From Phytohabitans aurantiacus (GTDB lineage Bacteria > Actinomycetota > Actinomycetes > Mycobacteriales > Micromonosporaceae), in NCBI RefSeq assembly GCF_027923225.1, contig NZ_BSDI01000038.1, forward strand, positions 1 to 64,000: DNA of 64,000 bases. The letters run 5' to 3'. Shown here in pieces: positions 43,491 through 52,648 of this stretch (positions are counted from its first letter, which is position 1; the number at the start of each line of letters is the position of its first letter). The notes beneath the pieces are model-generated. The model saw only the letters and a program-made list of their open reading frames with translations. It did not search any database and was not told the DNA's origin. The position numbers were made by a program, and so were the translations under genes.

Positions 43491-45476
43491 GTGAGCATGT
43501 CCCAACACCCGGTCCAACCACGATCTGCCGCCGGCACGATACCGCTGACCCCGTTCGTGCTGCTCGCCGCGTTGTGGACGGCGATCGCGTTGAGCTGGCT
43601 GGCATGGTTGGCCGGACGGGTCACCGCCTGGATGACCGAACGGCCGGTCGGGCCGGGCTTCGACAGCCAGTTCGTCACCAACCTCGTGGGCGGCCAATGG
43701 GACACCGTCTACCCGCACAGCAACCACACCCTCGTCGCGGTCGTCTACGGAGCGCTCGTCGCGTGCACGACAGCGCCAGTGGTCACCGGCGCGATCGTCT
43801 GGCAACGGCGGCGCACGCACGCCGGCGACCCGCTGCCATCGCTGGCCCGTCCCCGCGACGTGACCGACCTGACCCCAGCCGGCGTCGCTAAACGAGCCCG
43901 GCAGCTACGGCCGAGCCTCGCCGACCTGCCGGCCAAGTACCTACGCCCCGCCGACACCGGACTCGCGCTGGGCACCATGCTGCGGCCCGGCAACCGACGC
44001 GGTCCGCTGCTGCGTGCGTCCTGGGAAGACGGAATCCTCGCGGTAATGGGGCCACGGGCGATGAAGACCACCGCCATCGCGGTACCGCAGATCCTGGACG
44101 CCCCCGGCGCGGTACTGGCTACCAGCAACCGCGCCGACCTGTGGGCCACCACCCACACGCTACGAGCCCGCGCTGGGACGGTGTGGGTGTTCGACCCGCA
44201 GGCCATCACACGCACCGCTCAAGGCTGGTGGTGGAACCCGCTCGCCGCGGTGCAATCCGTGGAGGACGCGGCACGGATGGCTTCCCACTTCGTACAGCCG
44301 ATCCGCCGCGACAAAGGCGAGGACTTCTGGCTCCTCGCGGCCGAAGACCTGCTCACCTCGTTCTTCCTGGCCGCCGCCGCCAGCGGCTCGACGCTGGCCG
44401 ACGTACAGGCGTGGCTGGCCGACGCCAGCGACGACGAGCCGGTCGGGCTGCTCTTCGACCACGGCTATCCCGAGGTCGCGCGGGCGCTGCGGGGCCGCCA
44501 GCACGGGGCGCCGGAAACCCGCGACGGCATCTACGAAACCGCGCGCACCGCCGCCAAGTGCCTGCAAGACCCACGCATCATGGCCTGGGTCAACCCACCC
44601 ACCGACATAGACCTGCCGTGCTTCGAGCCCGACACATTCCCGACCTCCACCGACACGCTCTACCTGTTGTCCAAAGACGGCGCCGGCTCCTCCGGGCCGT
44701 TAGTCGCCGCGATGACCGACCAAGTGCTGCGCCACGGGGTACGCCGTGCCGAGGCCCGCGGAGGCCGACTCGACCCGCCGATGCTGGCCATGCTCGACGA
44801 AGCCGCCAACATCTGCCCCCTCGCGGACCTGCCGCAGCTCTACAGCCACTACGGCGGCCGCGGCATCATCCTGGTCACCATCCTGCAAACCTTCCAGCAG
44901 GGCACCACCGTGTGGGGCGAGCGAGGCATGGGCACCCTCTGGGGCGCCGCCACCGTCAAACTCGTCGGCGCCGGCGGCGACGACCCGCGCTTCGCCGCCG
45001 ACATCTCCACCCTTGTTGGAGAACACGACGTGACGACGCTGTCACTGACCCGTGACGCCACCGGATACCTCTCCCGGCAGGTCGCCACCCGCCGGCAACG
45101 CATCATGGAACCCGGCGACGTGCGGGCGCTCAAACGCGGCACAGCCATCCTGCTCGCCTCCGGCGCCCGCCCTGCCATGCTGGAACTCAACCCATGGTTC
45201 CGCCAGGCCATTGCGCCCACGCTCAGCGCGCACACCGCCGCTGCGGTGGCCCGCATCTCCGACGCCGCCGAACGCGAACGCATCGTCGGCGACCTGGCCG
45301 TCGACGGCATACAACTACCCACACCCGCCGGACCCCAGCCCGACGCACACATATCGCAACGGCTGGCCGCTGGTGCGACACCGGCGGACCCAGACGCAAC
45401 CGGTGGACCCGGCACCGCCGACCGTGCCGCCCGGCCGACACCTCCACGGTTCCGTGGCCCGACGAGGCGGCCATGA
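43491..45476 (+). CDS. TraG/VirD4-type coupling protein
   Basis: 661 residues. Two N-terminal transmembrane helices (about 20-45 and 84-104) precede the ATPase domain. The Walker A position reads MGPRAMKTTAIAVPQI, with Met where glycine usually precedes the Lys. Walker B is MLAMLDEAANICPLADLP, followed by the TraM/TraD recognition stretch SHYGGRGIILVTILQTFQQG. Coupling proteins feed relaxase-bound DNA to the channel. GTG at 43491 has AGGA nine bases upstream; an ATG two codons later is an alternative. Its stop overlaps the primase ATG by four bases. Confidence 0.88.
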   Translation: MSMSQHPVQPRSAAGTIPLTPFVLLAALWTAIALSWLAWLAGRVTAWMTERPVGPGFDSQFVTNLVGGQWDTVYPHSNHTLVAVVYGALVACTTAPVVTGAIVWQRRRTHAGDPLPSLARPRDVTDLTPAGVAKRARQLRPSLADLPAKYLRPADTGLALGTMLRPGNRRGPLLRASWEDGILAVMGPRAMKTTAIAVPQILDAPGAVLATSNRADLWATTHTLRARAGTVWVFDPQAITRTAQGWWWNPLAAVQSVEDAARMASHFVQPIRRDKGEDFWLLAAEDLLTSFFLAAAASGSTLADVQAWLADASDDEPVGLLFDHGYPEVARALRGRQHGAPETRDGIYETARTAAKCLQDPRIMAWVNPPTDIDLPCFEPDTFPTSTDTLYLLSKDGAGSSGPLVAAMTDQVLRHGVRRAEARGGRLDPPMLAMLDEAANICPLADLPQLYSHYGGRGIILVTILQTFQQGTTVWGERGMGTLWGAATVKLVGAGGDDPRFAADISTLVGEHDVTTLSLTRDATGYLSRQVATRRQRIMEPGDVRALKRGTAILLASGARPAMLELNPWFRQAIAPTLSAHTAAAVARISDAAERERIVGDLAVDGIQLPTPAGPQPDAHISQRLAAGATPADPDATGGPGTADRAARPTPPRFRGPTRRP

Positions 45477-47437
45477 CCCGCTCACTCGAACCGGACCCGC
45501 AGCGGCTGCTTGACGCGCACGCCGCCGCGAACGAGTTCTACCGCGCACGCCTGCTGTCCGAGCCACGTGCCCTGGCGTACCTGCGCAGCCGCGGCATCGT
45601 CGCGGCCGTCGCACACACTCCACCATGGACACTCGGTTACGCGCCGCGTGGCTGGACCCACCTACACGACCACCTGCGCGAGGCCGGTTACACCGATGAG
45701 GAGTTGCTGGCCGCCGGGCTGGTGACCCCGACAGGCAACGGCAACCTCATCGACGTGTTCCGTAACCGGGTCACCTTCCCCATCCGTAACCCAGACGGAC
45801 ACATCGTCGCGTTCACCGGCCGGGACCTGTCCGGACGGGCCAACACCCCGAAGTATCGCAACACCGCCACGACAGCCATCTACCGCAAGAGCGAGTTGCT
45901 CTACGGCCTGTCCGAACAGCTCGGCGGCGACACTCAACCGGCCGCCGTCATGCTCGTCGAAGGCCCCGCCGACGTGGTCGCCGTGGCCAGGCTCCGCCAA
46001 TCCCTTGGCGCAGACCAGTACCGGCGGCCCTATACGGCAGTCGCCCCGTGCGGCACCGCGCTGACCGCCGCTCAAGTGGCCCGGCTCACCGAGGCGGTAC
46101 CACCCGGCACCCCGATCGTGGTGGCCTTCGACCCCGACAACGCCGGACACGCTGCCGCCGAGAAGGCGTACACACTGCTGTGCAACTGGCCCGGCCCCGT
46201 TGACGCCATCGCCCTGCTGGCCGGGACCGACCCCGCCGAGCTCATCGCACACGGTCGGGCCAGCGCGGTCCAGACGATGGAGCAGTCCCGCCGCCCGCTG
46301 GCCGACCTGCTCGTCGACCAGCGACTCAGCCGGTACCGGCTCGACGAAATCCCCGGCCGTTTCGCTGCCCTCCACGCTGCGGCACCGCTGGTCGTCGACA
46401 TCGCCGCCCGCGACCCCGCCCACGCGGCGCGGCTATCCGCGCACCTGGCCACCCGCCTGGACCTCAACCCGCTCACCATCTTCGAGGCCGTCTACCCACC
46501 AGCCGACGACGCTGAGCCGACGGACTACGCAGCGCCCGCGCCCGACGACAGCCCCGTGGATCCGCCCAACCGGTCGGCAGCTATGCCGCTGGGCGGCGCC
46601 GGGTTTCCCCACCCAGAGATCGTCGGCCACCAGTACGCCCGCGTATGCCCACCGGCCGCGCCCGCCACAGCCTGGGTACAACACGATCCCGTCACCGGGC
46701 ACACCGCGTGGGTACTCGCCGAAGGCGTCGCCGACGCGCCCGGCGACCGCGACGCCGCTCGCATCGCTGCCGAGGTCGCCGGCCGGGCTGCCGTCCTCAT
46801 CGGCGCCCGCCGGGCCGTCGAACTCGCCCGCACCGCGCTCAACGCTCACTTCGCCCAACCCGGCACCCGCCGCGGCGACGCCGCCATCACCGTGCTCACC
46901 AGCTTCGACGGCGAACAACCCACCCTCGGACGCCGACCGTTCACCGTCGCCTGGGCCGGCGACATCACCGCATACGGCACCACCAGCAGCCAGTTCACGT
47001 CGCTGACCGCCAGCCACAACCTGCGCGCGCACGCGCGCCGCCAGGACCCGGCCGCCGCGAGTATGGCCGGTGACGCCGCCCTGACCGCGTCGGTGCGCGG
47101 CGGCGGCACCATCGGCGTCAACCGCATCGACACGCCACTACACCAGATCGTGCTCGTCGGACGAGCGCTGGCACACACCGACCCAGGCACCATCCGACGC
47201 GCCGTCGAATGGCGCAGCCCCGCCAAGGCCATCCGTCACCTCGCCGAACTCAGCGACACGGCGGCCGCCCTAGCGATCCGACCCCGGCCGGATCGAGTAG
47301 TCCCCGCGCTGACCGCCGCTCAACTCGCCCGACAGGACCAGACCGCCAACTCGAAGCCGCCGCAGCCGGCACTCTCGGCACGGGCAGCCCGCCTCGCCCT
47401 GCCCGCCGCACCGGCCAGGCACACGCCAACGCGGTGA
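45473..47437 (+). CDS. Plasmid Toprim primase with C-terminal PP2C-like domain
   Basis: 654 residues. Residues about 20-330 match the DnaG core without a zinc-binding N-terminus: GRDLSGRANTPKYRN, then Toprim motifs LVEGPADVVA (E163) and AFDPDNAG (D220, D222). Residues about 390-610 look like a PP2C phosphatase fold: LAEGVADAPGD, GDAAITVLTSF, WAGDITAYG, RGGGTIGV and IVLVGRAL in the right order. The metal-binding Asp-Gly and Ser-Asp-Gly motifs are replaced, so it is probably catalytically dead. The primase likely converts transferred strand to duplex in the recipient. It is translationally coupled to the coupling protein. Confidence 0.75.
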   Translation: MTRSLEPDPQRLLDAHAAANEFYRARLLSEPRALAYLRSRGIVAAVAHTPPWTLGYAPRGWTHLHDHLREAGYTDEELLAAGLVTPTGNGNLIDVFRNRVTFPIRNPDGHIVAFTGRDLSGRANTPKYRNTATTAIYRKSELLYGLSEQLGGDTQPAAVMLVEGPADVVAVARLRQSLGADQYRRPYTAVAPCGTALTAAQVARLTEAVPPGTPIVVAFDPDNAGHAAAEKAYTLLCNWPGPVDAIALLAGTDPAELIAHGRASAVQTMEQSRRPLADLLVDQRLSRYRLDEIPGRFAALHAAAPLVVDIAARDPAHAARLSAHLATRLDLNPLTIFEAVYPPADDAEPTDYAAPAPDDSPVDPPNRSAAMPLGGAGFPHPEIVGHQYARVCPPAAPATAWVQHDPVTGHTAWVLAEGVADAPGDRDAARIAAEVAGRAAVLIGARRAVELARTALNAHFAQPGTRRGDAAITVLTSFDGEQPTLGRRPFTVAWAGDITAYGTTSSQFTSLTASHNLRAHARRQDPAAASMAGDAALTASVRGGGTIGVNRIDTPLHQIVLVGRALAHTDPGTIRRAVEWRSPAKAIRHLAELSDTAAALAIRPRPDRVVPALTAAQLARQDQTANSKPPQPALSARAARLALPAAPARHTPTR

Positions 47438-47475
47438 GCCGGCGACACTGACCCGCACGAAGTGCTGGGGCGTTG

Positions 47476-47895
47476 TCAGTCCCACCAACCCTGCGGCGTC
47501 AGCTCGACACGGGGAACCGTCCCCGGTTCGTGCTTGCCGGGCCGCTGCCCCTCCGGCTGCCGGCAATTCCGAAACGAACCGTCCAGTCCAATGAGGATCG
47601 GCAGATGGTGGTCCAGGTCCAGCCACCAACTCGGCTTTGCCGCCGGCTCCCAACGGGCCGCCTCCCAGCCGTTCCACAACACCGTGAGCCGTGCGATCGC
47701 CTCCGCGTGATCCCACCACCGGCAGCACCAACGAACCCGAGGGCTGCCCGGCACCCTGTGCAGGAACATCGGCGTGAAGTAGCCGTTCACCCACGCTTCC
47801 ACAGTCAGGTACAGCGGCGGCTGCGCCTCCGACTCGCCAGCGGTGGCCGCCTGCTGGTGTGGCGTCCCGCTCGGTGAGGTCCCCAGCTCGATCAT
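47476..47895 (-). CDS. DUF4913-family protein
   Basis: 139 residues. The core pattern YLTVEAWVNGYFTPMFLHRV, then WCCRWWDHAEAIARLTVLWNGWE and WWLDLDHHLPILIGLDGSF, matches DUF4913, a tryptophan-rich family found on actinobacterial mobile elements next to transfer genes. Function is unknown. ATG start is chosen over a longer frame because GGTGAGGG precedes it and it overlaps the upstream gene's stop by ATGA. It is convergent with the primase gene across 38 bases. Confidence 0.8.
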   Translation of the reverse strand: MIELGTSPSGTPHQQAATAGESEAQPPLYLTVEAWVNGYFTPMFLHRVPGSPRVRWCCRWWDHAEAIARLTVLWNGWEAARWEPAAKPSWWLDLDHHLPILIGLDGSFRNCRQPEGQRPGKHEPGTVPRVELTPQGWWD

Positions 47896-48938
47896 CGTGC
47901 CCTCACCGACGTCCGCTTGCCGGTCGGCGTCCGCGTACGCGTGCTGGCCGGCTGCCGGACGGCGACATCGGCGGGCAGCGCGGCCGGGTGGTGCAGCCCC
48001 TCCGGATACCACTCCGCCGCCAGTTGCGCGGCGGTGCGGGCGTCAGCCTGATCACGGCTGCCCTCACCAACATCGCGAGCACTGCGCGGCAGGCCCATCG
48101 TGGCGTGCTCGTTGACGCCGGCCGTGCTCGGATCGTCCGGGGTGGCCGCAGCGGCCTGTGCATGCCCGAGGTGCTCGCCGGCTCGCGCCTGCAGGATCTC
48201 CCGCAACGCCTGCGCGGCGGCGGCACCCCCGGCACCGAGGCGTTCCAGCTCCTCCGCGAAGGCGGCTCCATGGATGCCGTCGGCCAGCCGCGCCCGCTCC
48301 TGATCGACCGCAGTGTCGAAGCCATCAACGCCGACCACCGGCTCCGGACCGGCCTCAATGCCCGCCGAACGCTGACCGCCATGCGGGCGGGACGGCCGGG
48401 TCTGCGCCATCTCGAACGCGGCGGCACGCATCGCAGCGGCACGCGAAACGCCGTTCGCAACGGCCTGGCCGTACAGGTCCATCGGCCGCGGGTAGATCTC
48501 GCGTAGCCGCTCCTCGACCTGCTCCGCCGCCATCCGGGCCTCAGGGAACTCGCCCTCACGCAGCCAGGCCACCCGCCACACCGTAGCCAGGTCATACAGG
48601 TCCGCGTGGGCAAGCCAGTCCGGTTCAAGGGTCAGCGCGATGAGCCGCCGGTCACGCTGCGCGGCACGGCGACGCTGGGCGTGGTGCGCGAGCTCATCCT
48701 CGTTGCGGTCCTTGGCGTTCTCGCGCTCCCGTTTGCGCTCTTCGCGTTCCCGTTCGCCGTGTTCGCGCTCCTCAGCCCGTTCGGCGTCCTCCTCGCTACG
48801 CGCCCGGCGGCGCATCTCCTCCGCCGCCAACCTGGCCGCCGCCTCGCTCAACGTGGCAAGAACCGCCAAACCCTGTCCAAGGCGCTGCCCGACCTCCGCC
48901 ACCGCGTCGGGATGCTGCCCCTGCCCGATACCGTCCAT
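47892..48938 (-). CDS. Coiled-coil plasmid protein, function unknown
   Basis: 348 residues, soluble. Residues about 30-100 form a highly charged continuous helix (EEREHGEREREERKREREN). A more folded part has DWLAHADLYDLATVWRVAWL and IYPRPMDLYGQAVANGVSRA, then a disordered Ala/Asp/Gly tail with basic Arg/Thr end (TRTRTPTGKRTSVRAR). It is translated just before the DUF4913 gene with an overlapping start. Such pairs are common in actinobacterial conjugative elements. A DNA-packaging or relaxosome-accessory role is possible but unproven. Confidence 0.65.
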   Translation of the reverse strand: MDGIGQGQHPDAVAEVGQRLGQGLAVLATLSEAAARLAAEEMRRRARSEEDAERAEEREHGEREREERKRERENAKDRNEDELAHHAQRRRAAQRDRRLIALTLEPDWLAHADLYDLATVWRVAWLREGEFPEARMAAEQVEERLREIYPRPMDLYGQAVANGVSRAAAMRAAAFEMAQTRPSRPHGGQRSAGIEAGPEPVVGVDGFDTAVDQERARLADGIHGAAFAEELERLGAGGAAAAQALREILQARAGEHLGHAQAAAATPDDPSTAGVNEHATMGLPRSARDVGEGSRDQADARTAAQLAAEWYPEGLHHPAALPADVAVRQPASTRTRTPTGKRTSVRAR

Positions 48939-49002
48939 TCGCCGCTCCCAACCGTCTGCCGCATCGGCGCCGCGCGCTCGACCTCGACGATGCCCACGGG
49001 TA

Positions 49003-49022
49003 GTTGGCAGACCTGTTAGCGG
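49003..49022 (+). repeat. 12-bp iteron-like repeat pair (49.0 kb)
   Basis: GTTGGCAG at 49003 and GTTAGCGG at 49015, exactly 12 bases apart, in the gap upstream of the coiled-coil gene. Same family as the repeats at 55.7, 57.5, 59.7, 59.75 and 61.5 kb. Confidence 0.5.
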
Positions 49023-49175
49023 CCCCGGCGTTCAGCGACTGCGGCAGCCCAGCAGGAGGTGACACAGCGAGAGCGAACGCCGGCTAGATCGGCGCCACTC
49101 GCCGACGGCGGACCTGACCGAGAGGGCGTGTCGGGCTTACCAGCTCGACGGTCGCTGCTCGTTGATCGGTAGCGA

Positions 49176-49685
49176 TTACCGGCCGGTCCCATCGAGCAAT
49201 GTCGCCAGGCCGGCGTCCTGGGGCTCTTCCTCTGCCGATGGAGGGAGGATCTGCCGGAGGTCGTCATCCACATCAAGGTTGTACCGGTCAGCGAGCGCAC
49301 CGATGTAGAAGCCGAACGTTGAGCGGAGTTCACCCACAGCGACGAAGAACCCCGGCGCATCGGCGCGGAAGCTTTGGGGGTCCTCGGAGGCAACGTCAAT
49401 GAAGCGCCGGCATGCGGCTCGCATCTCCTGCAACGCGCGTGCGAGCTTCCTGCCTGGATCGTGTTCCTCCAGTTGTTCGCCGAGAAACTGGCGGATCTCC
49501 TGTGCCGACCTGACGCAATACTGCGGGTCGTTCGGATGCTGGCCGCGTTGTCCGAACAACAGCCGACGGTCCTCCAGGAAGCGAACGGTACGGCGCGCGA
49601 TCTCCTTGTTGGCTCTGCCGAACTCCCACTTTGCTCCAAGACCAAAGATCGAGAAACTAAGCTCCTTAGGTTTCATGCCATTCAC
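49176..49685 (-). CDS. Hypothetical protein with FLEDRR-type helical core
   Basis: 169 residues, soluble. It begins KELSFSIFGLGAKWEFGR, then TVRFLEDRRLLFGQRGQHP, CVRSAQEIRQFLGEQLE and MRAACRRFIDVASED. These patterns recur in short actinobacterial hypothetical proteins that predict an all-helical bundle; no enzymatic motif is visible. GTG start is used, with an ATG three codons later as alternative. Codon use is a little less GC-extreme than that of neighbours, suggesting separate acquisition. It stands alone between two gaps. Confidence 0.6.
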   Translation of the reverse strand: MNGMKPKELSFSIFGLGAKWEFGRANKEIARRTVRFLEDRRLLFGQRGQHPNDPQYCVRSAQEIRQFLGEQLEEHDPGRKLARALQEMRAACRRFIDVASEDPQSFRADAPGFFVAVGELRSTFGFYIGALADRYNLDVDDDLRQILPPSAEEEPQDAGLATLLDGTGR

Positions 49686-49802
49686 CCTATTACCTGCGTA
49701 ATGCCGCTGACATCGCGCTTGTGGCGTTGAGTTCGCGGTCGCGGCCTGTACTTGTCAGCGTGCCGGACCCGCCCTCCCGCTGCCATCGTTCGGTGAGGTT
49801 GA

Positions 49803-51860
49803 TCAGTCGAATCGGGCAACGGGTGTTGTTGAGCTCAGTGGCATATCCGCGGTGGCGTGCTGGCCCGGCGTTGTGGGTCTTGGTGCCGTCATGGGCTGGT
49901 TGCCGCCAGCGGTGTCGACGGCGAGCAGGAACCCGCGGTCGAGGACGATGATCTGCTGAGCGACGATGGCGACGATCCGGCCGACCGGTCGCGGGAGTGT
50001 GACCGCCCGGATGACGCGGCCCGTCTCGATCTCCCATATTCGCACGACCCGGTCGGCGCAACTGGTCGCGATGACCGGCACGGCGTCGAGTACCGCTGGC
50101 AGGACCGCCCGGACGCGGTCTGGGTGTACCAGCTCCGGCCCGACCAGGTCGCCGGTGGCGATGTAGGCGCAGGTAACGGTGTCAGCGATGGCGCTGACCA
50201 CCACGGTGCCGGCGACGTGGAGGGCGGTGACGGCGTTGGGTCCGGGCCAGTACACCGAATCCAGGGCCCTGCCGGCCGGGATCTGCCGGTCGGCGAACCG
50301 TCCCGGGGCGGGAACCTCGCCCAGGTCAGCGCTGTCGAACCAGCGGATGCCGCCGTCCTGGTCGCCGGCCAACACGACGGTGGCGCCGTGCAGTTCACCG
50401 ACCGCGATCGCGGTGATCGCGCCCGGCCTGGCCACACGGGTGACGGCCCGCGGCATCAGCGTGGCCACATCCCACACGGTCAGGGTTCCGCCGGCGTCGA
50501 TCGCCGCGACGAGGCCATCGCGTCCGGCGGCAGCCGTCATCACCGGCCCGGCCGTGGCCGGCTCCGATCCGGCGCGGACCTGGCCGCTGGCGGGGTCGAA
50601 GAACGTCGGTCCGAGGTTGAACATGCAGGCGACCAAGGCACGGCCCTCAACGGTCGCGGTAACCAACCGCCGGGGGAACGTGAAGCACTGTTGCCGCCCG
50701 TACGCCCCACCCAACTGCCGCCCATCGGCCGCGTCGAACACCCGGAACAGGCCGCCCCGGTCGACCGCGACCACCACGAGCCGGCCATCAACCATGATGG
50801 TGACCGCGTCGACGAAGTGCGGCCGGTGCCGGTCATCCTGTACCAGGGGCACGGTCAGCTCGACCAGGTTGGCGCGCCCCTCGCTACTGCCGAACTGCCC
50901 GGCGAACACGAATGGACCGCACACAGCGACGTCGCGAACCTCGAATTCGAAGTCGGTCCGAATCGTGCCGCGGACCGTCCCGTCCCGCAGGTCGACGACC
51001 TGCAACACCTGTCCGTCGCCGACCACGGCGCAGGCGCCGTCGGCGGTGAAGGCCAACGCCCCCGTCGAATGGTCGGCGACGGGAAACCGTGCCAGTGGCA
51101 CCGCTGCCCCCGGGTCCCAGACGGTCAGCACGCCGTCCTCGTCGACCGTTACCGCACGGCGTTGTCCGTCCAGACTGGTCCAGCCGCCGCCGCAATGGTA
51201 CCCGGGTACCGCGGCGTTGCCGGTGCGCCGCAGCCCGTCCAGGTCGTGAAAGGACACTGTGCTGTGGTCTTGGCCGCCGACGCTGAGGACCGCCAACGGC
51301 GGGTGGGTGCTCACCGCGACGCGGCGGACGAAGCCGTCGTGGGCGGCGATCTTCGCCAGCCGGCTGCCATCACGCAGATCCCACAGCAGCAGGTAGCCAC
51401 GTTCGGTGCCGGTGACCGCGACGCCAGCGCCGACCGCGAGACTGCACAGACCACCGGCGGGACGCGGGACGTCATCGGGATCGGTGGCCAACAGCAGCCC
51501 GCCGGTGCCCAGATCCCACACCCTCAACTGATCGTCGTCGACCGCGGCGACGGTGTCACCGTCGAACACGGCGGCGCCGTGGTACCGGTACGGCCCTTCA
51601 AGCCTCAACCGGTGCACCACGCCATCCGCGATGGTGATGCGGTGCACCGTGTCGTCGACCAGCGCCCAGGCGTAGGTGTCGTCGAGGCGAACCGCCGCGA
51701 TCAGGCCGCCGAGTTGGTACGCCTGGCGCATCGCCCGGCTCAGCGGCTCCCCAGCCGTCCACCGCGGCAACCACGCCCCCGGCTGCTCGGCACGCACCAG
51801 GTCAGCGCGCTCCGGCAGCCCACGCCGCAACAGTCCCACCATGGCCTCGAACCGGTCCAC
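49803..51860 (-). CDS. WD40-like beta-propeller protein
   Basis: 685 residues. After a helical N-terminus of about 60 residues (FEAMVGLLRRGLPERADLV), the rest is a run of WD-like blades: QLRVWDLGTGGLLLA, YLLLWDLRDGSRLA, VLTVWDPGAA, TLTVWDVATLMP and VVRIWEIETGRVI. That makes about 12-14 blades, enough for two propellers. Such proteins scaffold complexes; no kinase, protease or NTPase domain is attached. GTG start at 51860 is strongly supported by GGGGGAGGG. The longer frame adds a low-complexity stretch. Partner proteins are unknown. Confidence 0.82.
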   Translation of the reverse strand: MDRFEAMVGLLRRGLPERADLVRAEQPGAWLPRWTAGEPLSRAMRQAYQLGGLIAAVRLDDTYAWALVDDTVHRITIADGVVHRLRLEGPYRYHGAAVFDGDTVAAVDDDQLRVWDLGTGGLLLATDPDDVPRPAGGLCSLAVGAGVAVTGTERGYLLLWDLRDGSRLAKIAAHDGFVRRVAVSTHPPLAVLSVGGQDHSTVSFHDLDGLRRTGNAAVPGYHCGGGWTSLDGQRRAVTVDEDGVLTVWDPGAAVPLARFPVADHSTGALAFTADGACAVVGDGQVLQVVDLRDGTVRGTIRTDFEFEVRDVAVCGPFVFAGQFGSSEGRANLVELTVPLVQDDRHRPHFVDAVTIMVDGRLVVVAVDRGGLFRVFDAADGRQLGGAYGRQQCFTFPRRLVTATVEGRALVACMFNLGPTFFDPASGQVRAGSEPATAGPVMTAAAGRDGLVAAIDAGGTLTVWDVATLMPRAVTRVARPGAITAIAVGELHGATVVLAGDQDGGIRWFDSADLGEVPAPGRFADRQIPAGRALDSVYWPGPNAVTALHVAGTVVVSAIADTVTCAYIATGDLVGPELVHPDRVRAVLPAVLDAVPVIATSCADRVVRIWEIETGRVIRAVTLPRPVGRIVAIVAQQIIVLDRGFLLAVDTAGGNQPMTAPRPTTPGQHATADMPLSSTTPVARFD

Positions 51861-52005
51861 CCGTGCCCTCCCCCGGACGACCGTCAGGACGGTACCGCGC
51901 ACACCGGCCGCACTACCGCCAGCGGACGTTGGGCCAGCCACACGAACGACCTATGCGGGAAGATCCTTACGCCTCCACCGGACCTGCCGCGAGTCGGGCC
52001 TCCGG

Positions 52006-52263
52006 TCACCTACGGTGCTGCACACGGTCACGATGACCGAACCAACGGAACTGCTCGTCGGGTTCTTCTCGACGACCGAGTACGCCAGCAGCGACCAACG
52101 CGAGCAGGGCATCTCGAAGACCATTGCCAAGCTGGTTGTCGGTCCAGAAGACGTGCTTGACGTCGAGGAAATCTGCATCGGGGAACAGTCCGAGGATCCG
52201 ACCCAGGACGTAGGCCGCCGCGTCCCAGTCGGTCCAATCGTCAAGGTCGTCAGCGAGTGCCAC
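52006..52263 (-). CDS. Small acidic hypothetical protein
   Basis: 85 residues from a GTG start; no strong ribosome site is visible, and the true start may lie a little upstream. The sequence has ordered protein character: LADDLDDWTDWDAAAYVLGR, then DFLDVKHVFWTDNQLG and ALVAAGVLGRREEPDEQFRW. The end looks like a small winged-helix or helical module (A-A-G-V-L-x-R-R-x-E-P-D). It lies between the beta-propeller gene and the relaxase operon on the same strand. Function unknown. Confidence 0.45.
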   Translation of the reverse strand: MALADDLDDWTDWDAAAYVLGRILGLFPDADFLDVKHVFWTDNQLGNGLRDALLALVAAGVLGRREEPDEQFRWFGHRDRVQHRR

Positions 52264-52324
52264 GAGCGCAATGGTGCCGCATCGGCAGGCGGTGAGAGGG
52301 CTCCATGGCAGTCCTGCTATGCCG

Positions 52325-52582
52325 CTAACAGGCGGGTGCCGGCTGGACGTGCCACTCAGGGTGCGCGGCTGGTAAGCGCTCGTCGTATCGGTCCAAGACC
52401 CGGGTGGCCCCTTCGTCGTCCAGATCATCCTGGCTATCCGAGACGCCGATATCGATGTGCGCGGTGCCGCGACACGCCCGCGCATACGGACAGTTCGCCA
52501 CCGCCGAATCATCATGGTCACACCCGGCGACCAGCCACACGGCGTGGAGGATTGGGCACGGTCCGCCGGCCCAACCCACCAC
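52325..52582 (-). CDS. Small Cys-containing hypothetical protein
   Basis: 85 residues. The central part has spaced cysteines and histidines (CDHDDSAVANCPYARACRG), which could bind a metal. It ends VLDRYDERLPAAHPEWHVQP. The start is uncertain: GTG at 52582 lacks a ribosome site, and an in-frame GTG about 14 codons later is possible. The stop codon lies within a GTTAGCGG repeat on the minus strand. It is 66 bases downstream of the membrane protein gene in the relaxase operon direction. Confidence 0.4.
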   Translation of the reverse strand: MVGWAGGPCPILHAVWLVAGCDHDDSAVANCPYARACRGTAHIDIGVSDSQDDLDDEGATRVLDRYDERLPAAHPEWHVQPAPAC

Positions 52583-52648
52583 CGCAGCGGGACCGTCCGG
52601 ACCGCCGTACTCGATGCGACGTGGCGACGCGACTGGATGCCCGGCTGG

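Noticed and set aside
49857..52160. 767-residue plus-strand frame
   Set aside because: Antisense to the WD-repeat protein; Gln/Arg/Asp-rich without domains.
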